64,000 bases of DNA from Acinetobacter junii CIP 64.5 (GCF_000368765.1 NZ_KB849655.1:1629713-1693712), one strand, 5' to 3'; shown: positions 7,751-17,317, numbered from the stretch's first letter. Notes: generated from the letters alone by a model not told the origin. A program made the numbers and translations.

Positions 7751-8229
7751 TTTTCTGTATCTGCGGTCATATGATTGGTAGCATTCTTTCTTTCCTCTAC
7801 GTCTTCTGTAAAGTCCATAGGAATTAGAATTGGCTCTTCGGTCGAATTGACGCTATTCCAGTGATCCATATCTAATGATAACTGCAATGCATCACCGAGA
7901 ATTCCATCTCTTCGCTTCATGAATGACTTTTGTATTAATGGGCGTGGAGCTTCATCAATATCAATCCATAATGACTGTTGAGAGCCTTGCTTGGGCACTG
8001 CATGGTTTACTCGGTATGGTCGCCCTGTCGACTTATCTGTTCTAGTCTCCTCTCTCGCTGCAACAGCAATTTTTTTTGCTAAAACATCTAAAGGATCTAC
8101 AGGTTCTGGAAGTTTATAACCCAGCTGCTCAACAGCAAACTTTGCCACCTCCTTTAAATCAACTTCCGATAGCCCAGTTTTCCTCTTGTAAAGCCTTATG
8201 GCTTCTTGAAATGCTTGGTTTTGATTCAC
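7735..8229 (-). CDS. Hypothetical partner of the ImmA-like protein, 164 aa
   Basis: No recognised family. The protein is soluble. It has a helical N-terminus (FQEAIRLYKRKTGLSEVDLKEVAKFAVEQLGYKLP), a central basic segment (KSTGRPYRVNHAV) followed by LWIDIDEAPRPLIQKSFMKRRDGILGDALQLSLD, and an acidic C-terminus. It starts 13 bases after the HTH/ImmA fusion gene, so they are co-transcribed. In ImmA systems the protease's neighbour is usually the protein it cleaves or one that modulates it; that is the best guess here, from position only. Confidence 0.72.
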   Translation of the reverse strand: MNQNQAFQEAIRLYKRKTGLSEVDLKEVAKFAVEQLGYKLPEPVDPLDVLAKKIAVAAREETRTDKSTGRPYRVNHAVPKQGSQQSLWIDIDEAPRPLIQKSFMKRRDGILGDALQLSLDMDHWNSVNSTEEPILIPMDFTEDVEERKNATNHMTADTENKKPI

Positions 8230-8242
8230 TTAAAATTACTCC

Positions 8243-9379
8243 TTAGTCTTCAAGTGGATAAACATCCCCCCAGCCATCAACTACAGCTGAAGGTGTAAGA
8301 ATTGGTCGAATTGGAACCAAATGCTTTCTAAATAAATTGTATTTTTTCGTATGGTACTGAAGTTTCCCAGCAATAATTCCTGGATGTACTTTAATAGTAT
8401 TTGCTAATCCCATAATGTCGATATCAGCAAAGAAAGGATATTTACGAGCGATAAAACTATTCATTTTTTGCTCACTGATTGCATAATATGCCGCAGCCTC
8501 ATTTGCAATTTTCTCATCCTCATCTTCACTTTCACCAGGGTGAATATCTATATCGATTTTTGGGACAATTTTACCGTGTCCCTGAATGACATGTTCTAAC
8601 TCGTGGCGTAATACAAACCAAAAATTATCAATCCTATCAAAACGTAATGACATTCCAATAACTGGTGAAGTTCCATCATTTAACCATAGACATACGCCAT
8701 CCATTTTTGATCCTTTAAGCGATTCTACAATCACAAAGCGGATACCGTGTTCCATAAGAATACGAGGAACTTTTCTAATTTCTTCAGCGGAATACAGTAA
8801 AGGTTTTAATTTTTCAGCTGCCATTTTTCCTTTTTCTGGACTATAGGCTGGCACAATCATTTCCGAGGCGATTCTTTTTACATGATTGATCCACGCTAAC
8901 TGCACGGGCGTAGCAATATCATCACAATTAGATTTTTTTGCACTATGAGGGGTTATTTCTATTATCTTTTCTAAAGAATCTACTTTAAAAAGACGTAATA
9001 GCTCTGACTCAATCTTATTGAAATCTTTCTTATTTTCTACATTTAGCCATGAGCGATTAATCATATCGGCTATGGGTAGACTACCGAATAACTTAGCACG
9101 GTACTCAAGCTGAGGGTCCGGCATAATTTTAAGTCTAGCTTTGGCTAGATCATATTGACCTTGCAAATTAATAAACTGTTCGGCTGGTACTTTAAAGATA
9201 TCTTCAAAAATAATAGCTAAATTAGGAGAAATAGATTTTTTATCTTGTAATAGCCTATTAACGCCAGACTCATCAATTTGTAAAATCCCAGCTAAGACTC
9301 TACCATTCCACCCCTTCTCAATTAGAAGAGCTGAAAGAGCTTGTCCAGGTGTACGATATTGTTCGAGATTTCTTTCCAT
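8243..9379 (-). CDS. HTH plus ImmA/IrrE-type metallopeptidase fusion
   Basis: A 378-aa protein. Residues about 10-70 form an XRE/HigA-like helix-turn-helix (PGQALSALLIEKGWNGRVLAGILQIDESGVNRLL). The C-terminal half carries a zinc-peptidase HELEH motif at 259-263 and the downstream acidic ANEAAAYY segment expected for the third ligand. Proteins of this family cleave phage or ICE repressors in response to damage, or act as regulators in toxin-antitoxin-like modules. It has its own inverted-repeat operator directly upstream (9380-9418) and reads away from the replication operon. It may be the lysogeny switch or a defence regulator; no separate CI-like repressor is visible in this island. Confidence 0.88.
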   Translation of the reverse strand: MERNLEQYRTPGQALSALLIEKGWNGRVLAGILQIDESGVNRLLQDKKSISPNLAIIFEDIFKVPAEQFINLQGQYDLAKARLKIMPDPQLEYRAKLFGSLPIADMINRSWLNVENKKDFNKIESELLRLFKVDSLEKIIEITPHSAKKSNCDDIATPVQLAWINHVKRIASEMIVPAYSPEKGKMAAEKLKPLLYSAEEIRKVPRILMEHGIRFVIVESLKGSKMDGVCLWLNDGTSPVIGMSLRFDRIDNFWFVLRHELEHVIQGHGKIVPKIDIDIHPGESEDEDEKIANEAAAYYAISEQKMNSFIARKYPFFADIDIMGLANTIKVHPGIIAGKLQYHTKKYNLFRKHLVPIRPILTPSAVVDGWGDVYPLED

Positions 9380-9418
9380 AACTTGCAGATTATTTCAGTT
9401 TGCGCATTTACGCAAGTT
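9380..9418. promoter_or_regulatory. Probable operator of the HTH/ImmA gene
   Basis: AACTTGC (9380-9386) and GCAAGTT (9412-9418) form an inverted repeat, with a second palindrome TTGCG-N6-CGCAA (9400-9415) overlapping the right arm. It begins one base upstream of the start codon, so bound protein would block transcription. Autoregulation by the HTH domain is inferred. Confidence 0.5.
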
Positions 9419-9902
9419 TAAAATTATTTAGCTAGATATGTCCATAATATTTAGATTGGAAATTCCTTTAGATAAAGGCTTAATGCCAGTTAAGTCTCAC
9501 ATTATTTAGCTTAGATTCAGGACTTTATCGGTGAAATCCACTAGCGTCGACTTTTTTATAAAATCAAAGATTTAATACTTAAGGAGCAACTTTAAATTTC
9601 ATTGGCTGAAAGTCATCAATATGGACTTTCTTAGCTTTCAATAAATCTTCTCGTTTACCATCTACAACCAGGACGGCGCGCTTAACTTGAACTGTCCAGG
9701 TACGATCCGCTCCGCACATAGTCTCTGATTCGATAAAGATATTCCCAAATGCTTTACCTTGAAGGTTTTGTATATCGCCGTAGGTTATTACATTCTCAGA
9801 AGTCCCTTGCACTCTGCCGGATTTGTCCTTTGATCCTAGCCAAGATACTGGACAATCGGTCCCTCTAAAGATAGTTTAATTTTAATCTTTGGAGATGTAA
9901 AA

Positions 9903-10196
9903 ATGGCTAAACGCTTTAGTCCGGAATTTAAACAACAAGCGATTGATTACGCCTTAGCGAACTCAAGTGAATCGATAGCCGCACTAGCCAATAAACTTGG
10001 TATCGGTTACTCAACACTAGATAAATGGATTCGTCAATCTAGCGAAGCAGGCTCCAGTAAACGTCAATTAACACCTGAGCAGCAGCGCATTCTAGACCTT
10101 GAAAAAGAGAATAAGCGACTCCGTGAGGCGAATGAGATACTAAAAAAAGCGCATGTGTACTTTCTCACCGAGGATGCCAAGAGAAGTACACGTTAA
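9903..10196 (+). CDS. IS3-family OrfA, copy 1
   Basis: The 97-aa product has a helix-turn-helix (FSPEFKQQAIDYALANSSESIAALANKLGI then YSTLDKWIRQ) that binds the IS ends, and a leucine-zipper-like C-terminus (LDLEKENKRLREANEILKKA). A run of seven A at 10142-10148, in the CTA AAA AAA G context, is a suitable slippery site for a minus-one frameshift that would fuse it to OrfB. An upstream GGAG at 9892-9895 precedes the ATG. Confidence 0.93.
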   Translation: MAKRFSPEFKQQAIDYALANSSESIAALANKLGIGYSTLDKWIRQSSEAGSSKRQLTPEQQRILDLEKENKRLREANEILKKAHVYFLTEDAKRSTR

Positions 10197-10216
10197 TCAA
10201 AGGAATAGCGCCTGAA

Positions 10217-11050
10217 ATGGTTACTGTTGCTTCAGCTTGTGATTGCATTGGTGTGAGTCGATCGGGCTATTATGCGTGGTTGAAACGAACACCTAGATGC
10301 GAGAAGCAACTCAATGATTTACAGTTACTTTATTGGCAGCATCACGCACGTCTAGGTGCCCCATCATTGGTCCATGATATGCGTGATAAGGGCTATTGTT
10401 TGAGTGAAAGAACGGTAGGTAGAATGTTACGTACTCTGGGGTTGCGCAGTAAAATATCCCGTAAATTCAAGTATAAAATTGACCCAGCAGATTGCTTATC
10501 AGCAGCACCAAATTTATTGGACCGTCAGTTTAAAGTATCGAGACCAAATAAGGTATGGACTACCGATATCACCTATATTTGGACTCAGCATGGCTGGCTA
10601 TATTTATGCGTCATGTTGGATCTATTTAGTCGCCGCATCGTTGGTTGGCAGACTAGCAAACATATTGATCGTCACTTAGTCTGTGATGCGTTTAATTATG
10701 CGATGGCGCGTCAAGGTTATCCTCGTGGAGTAATGGTTCATTCTGATCAAGGCAGCCAGTACGGCAGTCATGACTACAGAGACTTGTTAGCTGCCAATAG
10801 AGCCATTCAAAGTATGTCACGACGAGGCAACTGTTGGGATAATGCCGTCACTGAAAGCTTCTTTCACACATTAAAAGTACATATCGTGCATGGCAGTGTA
10901 TTTAAAACGCGAAAAGAGGCAAATAAGGACTTGTTCGAATATATTGAGGTTTATTACAATCGAATCAGACGACATTCTGCAAATGGCTGGGTTAGTCCCG
11001 AAGCTTTTGAAAAAGAATATTTGAAAAATTTAGAGGGAACCGCTGTCTAA
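10217..11050 (+). CDS. IS3-family OrfB transposase catalytic domain, copy 1
   Basis: The 277-aa rve/DDE domain has WTTDITYIWT (first Asp), VMVHSDQGSQYGS (second Asp) and NAVTESFFHTLK (Glu), all in the IS3 pattern, with the N-terminal HTH_21 segment RSGYYAWLKR. It is in the minus-one frame relative to OrfA. The functional transposase is normally the OrfAB fusion made by frameshifting; the ATG at 10217 allows a separate OrfB. No inactivating change is visible. Confidence 0.94.
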   Translation: MVTVASACDCIGVSRSGYYAWLKRTPRCEKQLNDLQLLYWQHHARLGAPSLVHDMRDKGYCLSERTVGRMLRTLGLRSKISRKFKYKIDPADCLSAAPNLLDRQFKVSRPNKVWTTDITYIWTQHGWLYLCVMLDLFSRRIVGWQTSKHIDRHLVCDAFNYAMARQGYPRGVMVHSDQGSQYGSHDYRDLLAANRAIQSMSRRGNCWDNAVTESFFHTLKVHIVHGSVFKTRKEANKDLFEYIEVYYNRIRRHSANGWVSPEAFEKEYLKNLEGTAV

Positions 11051-11280
11051 TTATTTGGCTAGGATCACTTTGCCACCAGGTCTAAATACAGTTTGTCATA
11101 GGCCCCAAGAAAATCATGGATCGTCACATCCACCACGGCGGAACAGATCCCTGAGTTCACATAGCTGGTCTTGGAATGCTGAAGTGTAATTGGGGTAGCC
11201 AAAGCCACTGAGCTTATAAGACTCATTAGAGAGAAAGCTAATATCTTCTTCATGATGTGAAATTCCTTTTTCTACTAAAA

Positions 11281-11505
11281 TTATGTATGTGATGTTATCA
11301 GAGGCTTTATTTCAAGTGATTCAAGCAATCCACTGTTTCTTTCCCAGGTATCAACTGCTTTGATCCCGTAACGACTGCTTGAGCGTCCATGCGCTTTAAT
11401 GACTGGTTCAGGAAAGTTCTTTTTATTTCGCCAGCTGATCAAAGTACCTTTAGTAATTCCATAGCGCTTCAATAACTCAGGTGTTGAGATATATAAGGTC
11501 ATCAA
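11281..11505 (-). CDS. Small helix-turn-helix protein, AlpA/excisionase-like
   Basis: The 74-aa product has TPELLKRYGITKGTLISWRNKKNFPEPV followed by YGIKAVDTWERN, the compact winged-helix pattern of phage excisionases and AlpA-type regulators. It starts MMTLYIS; either methionine could be used. It lies between two exported-protein genes on the leftward strand. A regulatory or excision role is inferred from the fold alone. Confidence 0.7.
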   Translation of the reverse strand: MMTLYISTPELLKRYGITKGTLISWRNKKNFPEPVIKAHGRSSSRYGIKAVDTWERNSGLLESLEIKPLITSHT

Positions 11506-11577
11506 TTATTCCTCAAAGTGTAGTCATACTAATCAAGCTGTTCAGCAATAACTGCAACTTTGAATTGTATTTCACAT

Positions 11578-12042
11578 TCATTCTTCATATGTTCTTAGTG
11601 GGAATGTATAGCTGTAAAGTTCCATAAAATTACTATTAATCACTTTAAAAGAAAAATGAGTGCCATTTACCCTATAAACTTGAGAAGTACCAATAGCTGA
11701 GGAACAAGCGTAATTTCTAATTAATTGACTAAACTTTTCCAAGTCTATTTTTTCCGATAAATCCTTTTTAGTTTCAATATCTCTTAGCGCATAAGTCTGA
11801 GAAATTAAAGGTCTGCTTACCACCATGGTTAATAGCTCTGTATCAGCATCAACCTTTCTAGGTAACGTCGAAACTACTTCATTGGTGATTTGACGAGTAA
11901 GATCGTTAAAGCTATCAATATCAATAATTTCATATTTCTCATTAATTATCTTGGCATTGATTAACGAGCGATCAAATCCATTCTCTGCTAAAGCTACTGT
12001 TGAATACCCTAAAAGTAATATGGGTAAAACTCTACCAATCAT
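11578..12042 (-). CDS. Exported hypothetical protein, 154 aa
   Basis: It begins with a signal peptide (MIGRVLPILLLGYSTVALA, probable cleavage after ALA) and continues as a soluble domain of about 135 residues with no membrane segment and a single cysteine. No family is recognised. It is downstream of the virion-protein block on the same strand, where temperate phages often keep lysogenic-conversion genes. The gene is AT-rich compared with the virion genes, which suggests separate acquisition. Confidence 0.65.
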   Translation of the reverse strand: MIGRVLPILLLGYSTVALAENGFDRSLINAKIINEKYEIIDIDSFNDLTRQITNEVVSTLPRKVDADTELLTMVVSRPLISQTYALRDIETKKDLSEKIDLEKFSQLIRNYACSSAIGTSQVYRVNGTHFSFKVINSNFMELYSYTFPLRTYEE

Positions 12043-12129
12043 ATTTCCCCCTTAATTGTCTCATCACATCATTCGATGTTGAATTTGGGCTATTTATAAA
12101 TATTAATACAACATAGTAATCTAAAAATT

Positions 12130-12150
12130 AAAAAAGGAGCCGAGGCTCCT
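12130..12150 (-). terminator. Intrinsic terminator of the virion-protein operon
   Basis: On the minus strand AGGAGC, loop CTCG, GCTCCT, then a T-run (complement of 12130-12135), starting 5 bases after the stop of the 842-aa gene. Confidence 0.8.
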
Positions 12151-12154
12151 AATT

Positions 12155-14683
12155 TTATTCTTCTGATAAATCCCACCAGTAACTATTACCTAAGTTCTCC
12201 AGGCGCTGCTGTGTTCTTGGTAGATAATCAGGATCAATCATATTCTGCATTTTGGAATACAGCATTCGATCTACGACCAGCTTACTGTACCAAAGATTCT
12301 GCAATGGAATATTACTCTTCAGGGTATTGGCCACTTCCATCATCCGGGTAGATTCTTTCCCCTCAATGATGTTGTTACCCATACCGGTTAGCAGCATACC
12401 CAACTTCATGCTTTGGCCTAATAATGGGCCACTGATAAAGTCTGATGCACTTCGACCGGTTGGATCTGAAAGTGCAGACATGATGTCCCCTAGGAAGGAA
12501 AGCCCGCCACCTTTAAGAAGTGACTTACCAAAGAAATCAATCGTAAATACAGGCTCTGGATTCTTACCATTGGCCAAGTTCTGGGTCTGAACGATCAATG
12601 CACCTGCTAAAGTTTGATAAGCCAGTAGCGAAGCTAGGAACGTCACCCGACTCTTAATATCTCCCTGGGCAAAGGCACGATGACCAATACGGAACATATA
12701 AGCCAATGGGAAGCCTTTGAACTGGAATAGGGTTCGGCCCAATTCCCCTTGGATAGTTCCGGCTTCACCTAAGTTAATGATGCTACGTTCACGTACACCT
12801 GCTTCAATAATAGCGACTGACTCCTCATTAAAGATATGAGTCTGGTATTTCATAGCAGCTTTATACCGGAAGTCAGCCAGTGCATTAGCATTGTCCTGCT
12901 TGTCCAGTGGCAAGAACTGCTTAATCACATCATCTGGTGCATTAAAGAAGTCATTCTGCGAAAGTACCGCCGTCCCATCTTCACGCTTACTTGGCTCCAG
13001 CTGCTGCCACAACTGCCAGTCACGTTCGGTAATACCGTTCCCCTGCAGGATCTTAAGATCATCTGCACCAAGATCCTTCCAATCCGTTTTACGGGTCATT
13101 TCAGCAAGCTTATTCATATGCACCAAATTAAGCGCTCGTTTTGCTCCTGCAGTGACAGCGTTCAGTCCTGATAGTTTCATAGTCGTTGCAGCAAAAGCCT
13201 GCATACGTGCATTAAAGCGGCCTGACTTGGTAGCACTGCTGACAATATCAGCATCACCAAAACGAGTCATTGAACCGGCCATTTCGTTAATCCCAAGGCC
13301 AAACCGCAATGCTTCATCACGTGTGGCACCCTGTTTCAATTGCTTCATGTATTCAGGGAGGATCGATTTGGTATAGGACAGGCCCAGCATATTAGCGACC
13401 TTCTTCATACTGGCATGGTCGCCAAAGGTCGTCAGCGTGGTGCCACCTAATTTAGATGCAACCATTAAGGCGCGTAGACCACCCATAACGTTACCTAAAG
13501 TTGAATCAATCGCCCGGGTATTGGCATCCAGAGTGTTATACATGGACATGGCCCGATGAGCCTGCTTATCAATCTCACCATGTTTCATGCCATTCTGTGG
13601 ATCTGCTTTCAGTTTGATCTTGGCTTCATCCAATAACGACTCAAATGTATTGCGAGGATTGGACCCAAGGTTCTGCATCATGGCAACTTCTGTACTCATG
13701 CGGTGAGTATGGTTTTTCAGAATCTCATGAAACCCTGCTTCATCATAAGTTCCATATTTCTTCTGATACGCCAGCCATGCGTCACCATCTTTGAAATGCA
13801 AAGCCCTGGACTCTTGGTGACGATTTGCCATCTTGGAGCGACCACCTACAGGCGATGCACCTGCTTTGGCCTGTTTATTCAGTATCAGTAAGTCTTTGTT
13901 GGCGCCGTTGGTTGAGATGGTTTTATAAATCTCCTCGAGCATGGATTTAAGCTCCAGCTCATCCATCAACTCACCAGTCTCTTTGACATACTGATTACGA
14001 TCTACTCCAGCCAATGCATCGTTCACCCACTCTGATTGATCTGTTAGGGCTACTTTCTTCTGATCATGTGAGGTCATAAAGCCAAAGTTATCGAGCTTCT
14101 TAATATTCCCACCAGCCCGGTTGAAGGCTAAACGCATTTCCTCCAGGGCTGCACTTACTTCCTTGGCCATCGCCGTAATTTCTGGATTATCAGACTTGCC
14201 ACCAAACATGACCCGGATAATGTCGTCAGTCATTGCCTTGTTCACTGACATACCAAAGCGCTCTTGTGTCTTGGTAAACACATCAGCAACCAATGACATC
14301 CAGCGGCTATGCAATGCTTGAGATTGTTTCTCTATAGACTGGATACCACTCTGATCCGAGAAGTATGCAATCTTCCGCATTAAAGCTTGGACCGGATTTA
14401 ATTTAGGATGGTTATAGATTTCGTTCTGCAGTTGGGCTTTGAGAATTGCATCCCGGGCAATGTTCTGATTATTCTTGGCGATCTGGACGGCGAGATCCGT
14501 AGCAGTTTTCTGCGCAATCGCTTCAGCACGTTCAGCAGAACTTTTAAACATCCAATCAGGATCTGTTCTGGCCAGAGTATTTTGTGCCCGGATATACAGT
14601 GATGAAATACGATTACTATCAGCTGCACTTAATTTTCTTTTACCTAATGCCTTTGCAACTTGTTCTCTACATTCAGCTCTCAT
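12155..14683 (-). CDS. Large phage virion protein, probable internal/ejection protein
   Basis: This 842-aa, mostly helical protein has no recognised enzymatic motif. It has a long polar N-terminal half, a segment rich in small residues near the middle (TLGNVMGGLRALMVASKLGGTTL) and another hydrophobic stretch near residues 680-760 (YMFRIGHRAFAQ..., FLASLLAYQTLAGALIV). It is the third gene of a leftward trio of very large proteins, the second of which has a transglycosylase domain. That is the pattern of podovirus ejection proteins that leave the capsid and form a channel through the envelope. The start overlaps the stop of the preceding gene (ATGA). Confidence 0.72.
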   Translation of the reverse strand: MRAECREQVAKALGKRKLSAADSNRISSLYIRAQNTLARTDPDWMFKSSAERAEAIAQKTATDLAVQIAKNNQNIARDAILKAQLQNEIYNHPKLNPVQALMRKIAYFSDQSGIQSIEKQSQALHSRWMSLVADVFTKTQERFGMSVNKAMTDDIIRVMFGGKSDNPEITAMAKEVSAALEEMRLAFNRAGGNIKKLDNFGFMTSHDQKKVALTDQSEWVNDALAGVDRNQYVKETGELMDELELKSMLEEIYKTISTNGANKDLLILNKQAKAGASPVGGRSKMANRHQESRALHFKDGDAWLAYQKKYGTYDEAGFHEILKNHTHRMSTEVAMMQNLGSNPRNTFESLLDEAKIKLKADPQNGMKHGEIDKQAHRAMSMYNTLDANTRAIDSTLGNVMGGLRALMVASKLGGTTLTTFGDHASMKKVANMLGLSYTKSILPEYMKQLKQGATRDEALRFGLGINEMAGSMTRFGDADIVSSATKSGRFNARMQAFAATTMKLSGLNAVTAGAKRALNLVHMNKLAEMTRKTDWKDLGADDLKILQGNGITERDWQLWQQLEPSKREDGTAVLSQNDFFNAPDDVIKQFLPLDKQDNANALADFRYKAAMKYQTHIFNEESVAIIEAGVRERSIINLGEAGTIQGELGRTLFQFKGFPLAYMFRIGHRAFAQGDIKSRVTFLASLLAYQTLAGALIVQTQNLANGKNPEPVFTIDFFGKSLLKGGGLSFLGDIMSALSDPTGRSASDFISGPLLGQSMKLGMLLTGMGNNIIEGKESTRMMEVANTLKSNIPLQNLWYSKLVVDRMLYSKMQNMIDPDYLPRTQQRLENLGNSYWWDLSEE

Positions 14684-17310
14684 GCTGCTTCACTCCCAAA
14701 TCTTAATGCGCAGCTTGCCAATGCTTTCACTGCCTGAATTTCATCTTTTGCGATTTCTTCTTGCTCTTTGACATAGTCCAATAAATCTCGGGATGACATC
14801 GTCACAATTTCTTCATTCCCGGTTTCATCCAGGCGTGTAAATGTCACTTCCATATCGAGATCTGCTTCCAGAATTGAAACTGCTTCCCTACCATCTGCCG
14901 TGTCAGTGAATGCACCGTACTCCCCTTTACTAGACTTGGTTAAGTCCGGTGCACCATCAACCTTAGATTTACCTGGCTTCCAGAACTCCCGTTCTAATGC
15001 CTGGGTAGCTTTATGCTGTACTGCAGTTAATTCAGGACTATCGGCTTTACCATTAGCAGGATGGGCGAATAGATCATTTCCATTACGTGTAGCCTTTACC
15101 GGGCTAATGGTGCCATCCTGATTAATCTGGCGCTGGAATGTCGTATTAGAAGTACTATTGTGTAGCTCTTGAATAACTCCCCCATCCTCCATTAAACGCT
15201 CTCGTTTGAGATAGTTTTGCGATCTAGTTGGGGTCCAATTATCTACACCATCAACAATTGAGTTTTGCGGAATATTTGAACCTGATGTTCTGGTATTGAT
15301 ATCCAAAGTATTCGATTCTGGATCTGGAAGAATAACGCGTTGTTGTTCTGGCTCAAGCTGGTAAAGATCAGAGTCCAATGTATCCAAATTACGGCTGGCA
15401 CTATTACCAGGGCCAGATAAGTCGACCTGAGGTTCAACATACGGCGTTCGGTAAGCACCTCCTTCCGAATACTGATAATGCGCCGTGGCCTTGAGGTATT
15501 CCAGATCCTCCTTGGTCAATGGAGAAGATAGGGCTTCAAACTCTTCCTGGAGTGACTTCACACTATGCTCATCTGCACTGAGTACAAAAGGCATTGCTTC
15601 AATTTCAGCATCAGATTGTGACTTGTAAGCAGGGGGCGCAGTTATATCAGACTCAAACTGTGGGAACTCTGATTCGCTTCCTCGGACTTCAGTAGATCTT
15701 ACTGAAGCATCTGGACTAACATCACTATAAAGACTTGCAATTTCGTTCCAGCGCTTTTCGTATTTGGCCTTTACTTGTCCTACGGTCATACCATTGAATT
15801 GATGACTTGAAGTGATACCTTCTGCAATCTGTCTTGCAGTCTTTTTCTGATTGCCTTTACTCCAGCGTGTGGCCACATCTACAAAAAGCTCATTATCTTT
15901 GGCTTTTAAAAAGACTGGTCCACCCCCCTCACCAAAGAAGTGCAGGTAGTAAAGCTCTAGGCCATTCGGATCTCGATTAAAGTGACTACGAAAAACCTTG
16001 GCATTGTGCTCGTAGTAGTTCAGGCCCGCTTTAATTTGATCATTACCATCAAACTTATTCTTACCTCCCATACGGGCAAAGGTGCTATCCAAAGTCTGAA
16101 ATAAGCCGGTGGCCGATGAAAGCAACTCCCCATTTCTGCCCTTTGGCTGGATTGAAGTACTGAAGGTGCCACCAGTTTCCAAATGGGAAATGATTAAGGC
16201 ATCTACTGGATTGATACCCCGTTTAGAGGCTTCCTGGACAATCGTTTTTGTCCAAGGTTTTTTATCAAATACAGGATTAGTCAAAAGTTCCGCTATTACT
16301 GGCGCTTTATTTTCATCAGTATTAATAGCACCTGGTCTTACGATAGCTTTCGGTGTACCTGTTATTGGTACCACTGGTGTACTGGTTACGACTGCTTTAG
16401 GTGTTCCGCTCACTGGTGCTTTTAAGCTGACCAGCTCATCATTCAGTGCGCTCTCCATTGCACTATCCAATGCATCAAAGTGTGAATTGGCTTCTTTAGC
16501 ATTAGTTGGGCTAAATGGATTCGTACCCTCTGCATGCTCGATGTTGGCCTGAATATGAGCCGCATCATTCATGGTATCTACATTACTATGGTCTTTGATC
16601 TGCTCTGGCCGTAAACGCCCTTTGTTCGCCCACAAGTTGAGTAGCAAGGCCATCCCGCCGTTTGCTGCCAATGTGGACGGACTCAATGCATTTTCCTTTA
16701 ATGCTTCACCGTATTGAGCGACTTTCTTATTTTCATTGTTTTCAAGAAATGAACCTTCAAGATAATCACCAGCTACGCCAGCTCCAGTAGCCAGCGCAGT
16801 AGTAGCCACAGCATCAGCCACTACAGATTTAGCAACACCATGGGTAGGAATAGCAAAGCCCAGAGCATCTGTAACCCCTTTAATAGCCCCACCGGTGCGA
16901 GCCGTTTTTATATCCGCCCCTTTGTTAAGTAAGTCTGATTTCTCTGCTTCAAAGGTCTGGTACCCAAATAGTCCAGAGTTTAGGGCCAAACCAGGTACAC
17001 CACCTATACCTAGTGTAGTAACGGCGTTCCAGCCAATACGTGTAAAGTCTTTGGTCAGGCCATAGGTAAACTCACCTATGCCACCTAAATCATCAGGCTT
17101 AAAAATCTCGAGGTTTTGCGCTCTTAAGGCCGCTGCTTTCTTATCACCACGTACTAAGGCATCCGGTGCAGTGGCAGCCTCAATGGTACCCATGGCAACA
17201 CCGGAAACAGTACCTAATACGCCGTCACTAAATCCACCGCGTTCACTTTTAGGTTTAAAGCGAGGATCGTCCTGATTTAACGTTAATTCATCATCTGCTA
17301 AAAATTCCAT
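14680..17310 (-). CDS. Phage internal virion protein with lytic transglycosylase (SLT) domain
   Basis: An 876-aa protein. The first 230 residues are rich in glycine and alanine with hydrophobic stretches (GFSDGVLGTVSGVAMG, VVADAVATTALATGAGVAGDYL). Residues about 350-530 form a lysozyme-like SLT fold, with the probable catalytic Glu in IISHLETGG near 375 and ATGLFQTLDSTF, NYYEHN and YYLHFFGEGG following. The rest is polar and probably disordered or helical. It should cut peptidoglycan locally during genome injection, as T7 gp16-type proteins do. GAGGTAGAG precedes the ATG. Neighbours on both sides are the other large virion proteins. Confidence 0.82.
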   Translation of the reverse strand: MEFLADDELTLNQDDPRFKPKSERGGFSDGVLGTVSGVAMGTIEAATAPDALVRGDKKAAALRAQNLEIFKPDDLGGIGEFTYGLTKDFTRIGWNAVTTLGIGGVPGLALNSGLFGYQTFEAEKSDLLNKGADIKTARTGGAIKGVTDALGFAIPTHGVAKSVVADAVATTALATGAGVAGDYLEGSFLENNENKKVAQYGEALKENALSPSTLAANGGMALLLNLWANKGRLRPEQIKDHSNVDTMNDAAHIQANIEHAEGTNPFSPTNAKEANSHFDALDSAMESALNDELVSLKAPVSGTPKAVVTSTPVVPITGTPKAIVRPGAINTDENKAPVIAELLTNPVFDKKPWTKTIVQEASKRGINPVDALIISHLETGGTFSTSIQPKGRNGELLSSATGLFQTLDSTFARMGGKNKFDGNDQIKAGLNYYEHNAKVFRSHFNRDPNGLELYYLHFFGEGGGPVFLKAKDNELFVDVATRWSKGNQKKTARQIAEGITSSHQFNGMTVGQVKAKYEKRWNEIASLYSDVSPDASVRSTEVRGSESEFPQFESDITAPPAYKSQSDAEIEAMPFVLSADEHSVKSLQEEFEALSSPLTKEDLEYLKATAHYQYSEGGAYRTPYVEPQVDLSGPGNSASRNLDTLDSDLYQLEPEQQRVILPDPESNTLDINTRTSGSNIPQNSIVDGVDNWTPTRSQNYLKRERLMEDGGVIQELHNSTSNTTFQRQINQDGTISPVKATRNGNDLFAHPANGKADSPELTAVQHKATQALEREFWKPGKSKVDGAPDLTKSSKGEYGAFTDTADGREAVSILEADLDMEVTFTRLDETGNEEIVTMSSRDLLDYVKEQEEIAKDEIQAVKALASCALRFGSEAA

Positions 17311-17317
17311 CTCTACC

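Larger units (their letters stand above)
9831..11067 (+). mobile_element. IS3-family insertion sequence, copy 1 (1237 bp)
   Basis: The ends are perfect 13-bp inverted repeats, TGATCCTAGCCAA at 9831 and its complement ending at 11067, with imperfect similarity extending further inward. The element is flanked by the 3-bp direct repeat CTT (9828-9830 and 11068-11070). It carries orfA and orfB in the usual minus-one arrangement. It appears identical in sequence to the copy at 23702-24938 and lies in the same orientation. Confidence 0.95.
9579..11253 (-). pseudogene. Secreted hypothetical protein gene split by IS copy 1
   Basis: The N-terminal half (11253 down to 11068) encodes a clear signal peptide, MKKILAFSLMSLISSVALA, followed by about 43 residues. 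The C-terminal half is 9830 down to 9579. Removing the IS and one CTT target copy joins ...LDLVAK directly to DKSGRVQGTSEN... in frame and gives a single protein of about 145 residues. The mature part contains cysteines and no transmembrane segment, so a periplasmic or exported protein is likely. The family is unknown. It lies next to other leftward phage genes (11281, 11578), and the 11578 product is also exported, so it may belong to a lysis or moron cluster. Confidence 0.85.

Noticed and set aside
7735..9379. Classical HigBA-type toxin-antitoxin pair
   Set aside because: The HTH protein carries a protease domain and the partner shows no RelE/HigB fold or toxin motif.
12252..13376. Rightward frames opposite the 842-aa virion gene
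   Set aside because: They are antisense shadows of a well-coded gene, without ribosome binding sites or recognisable domains.
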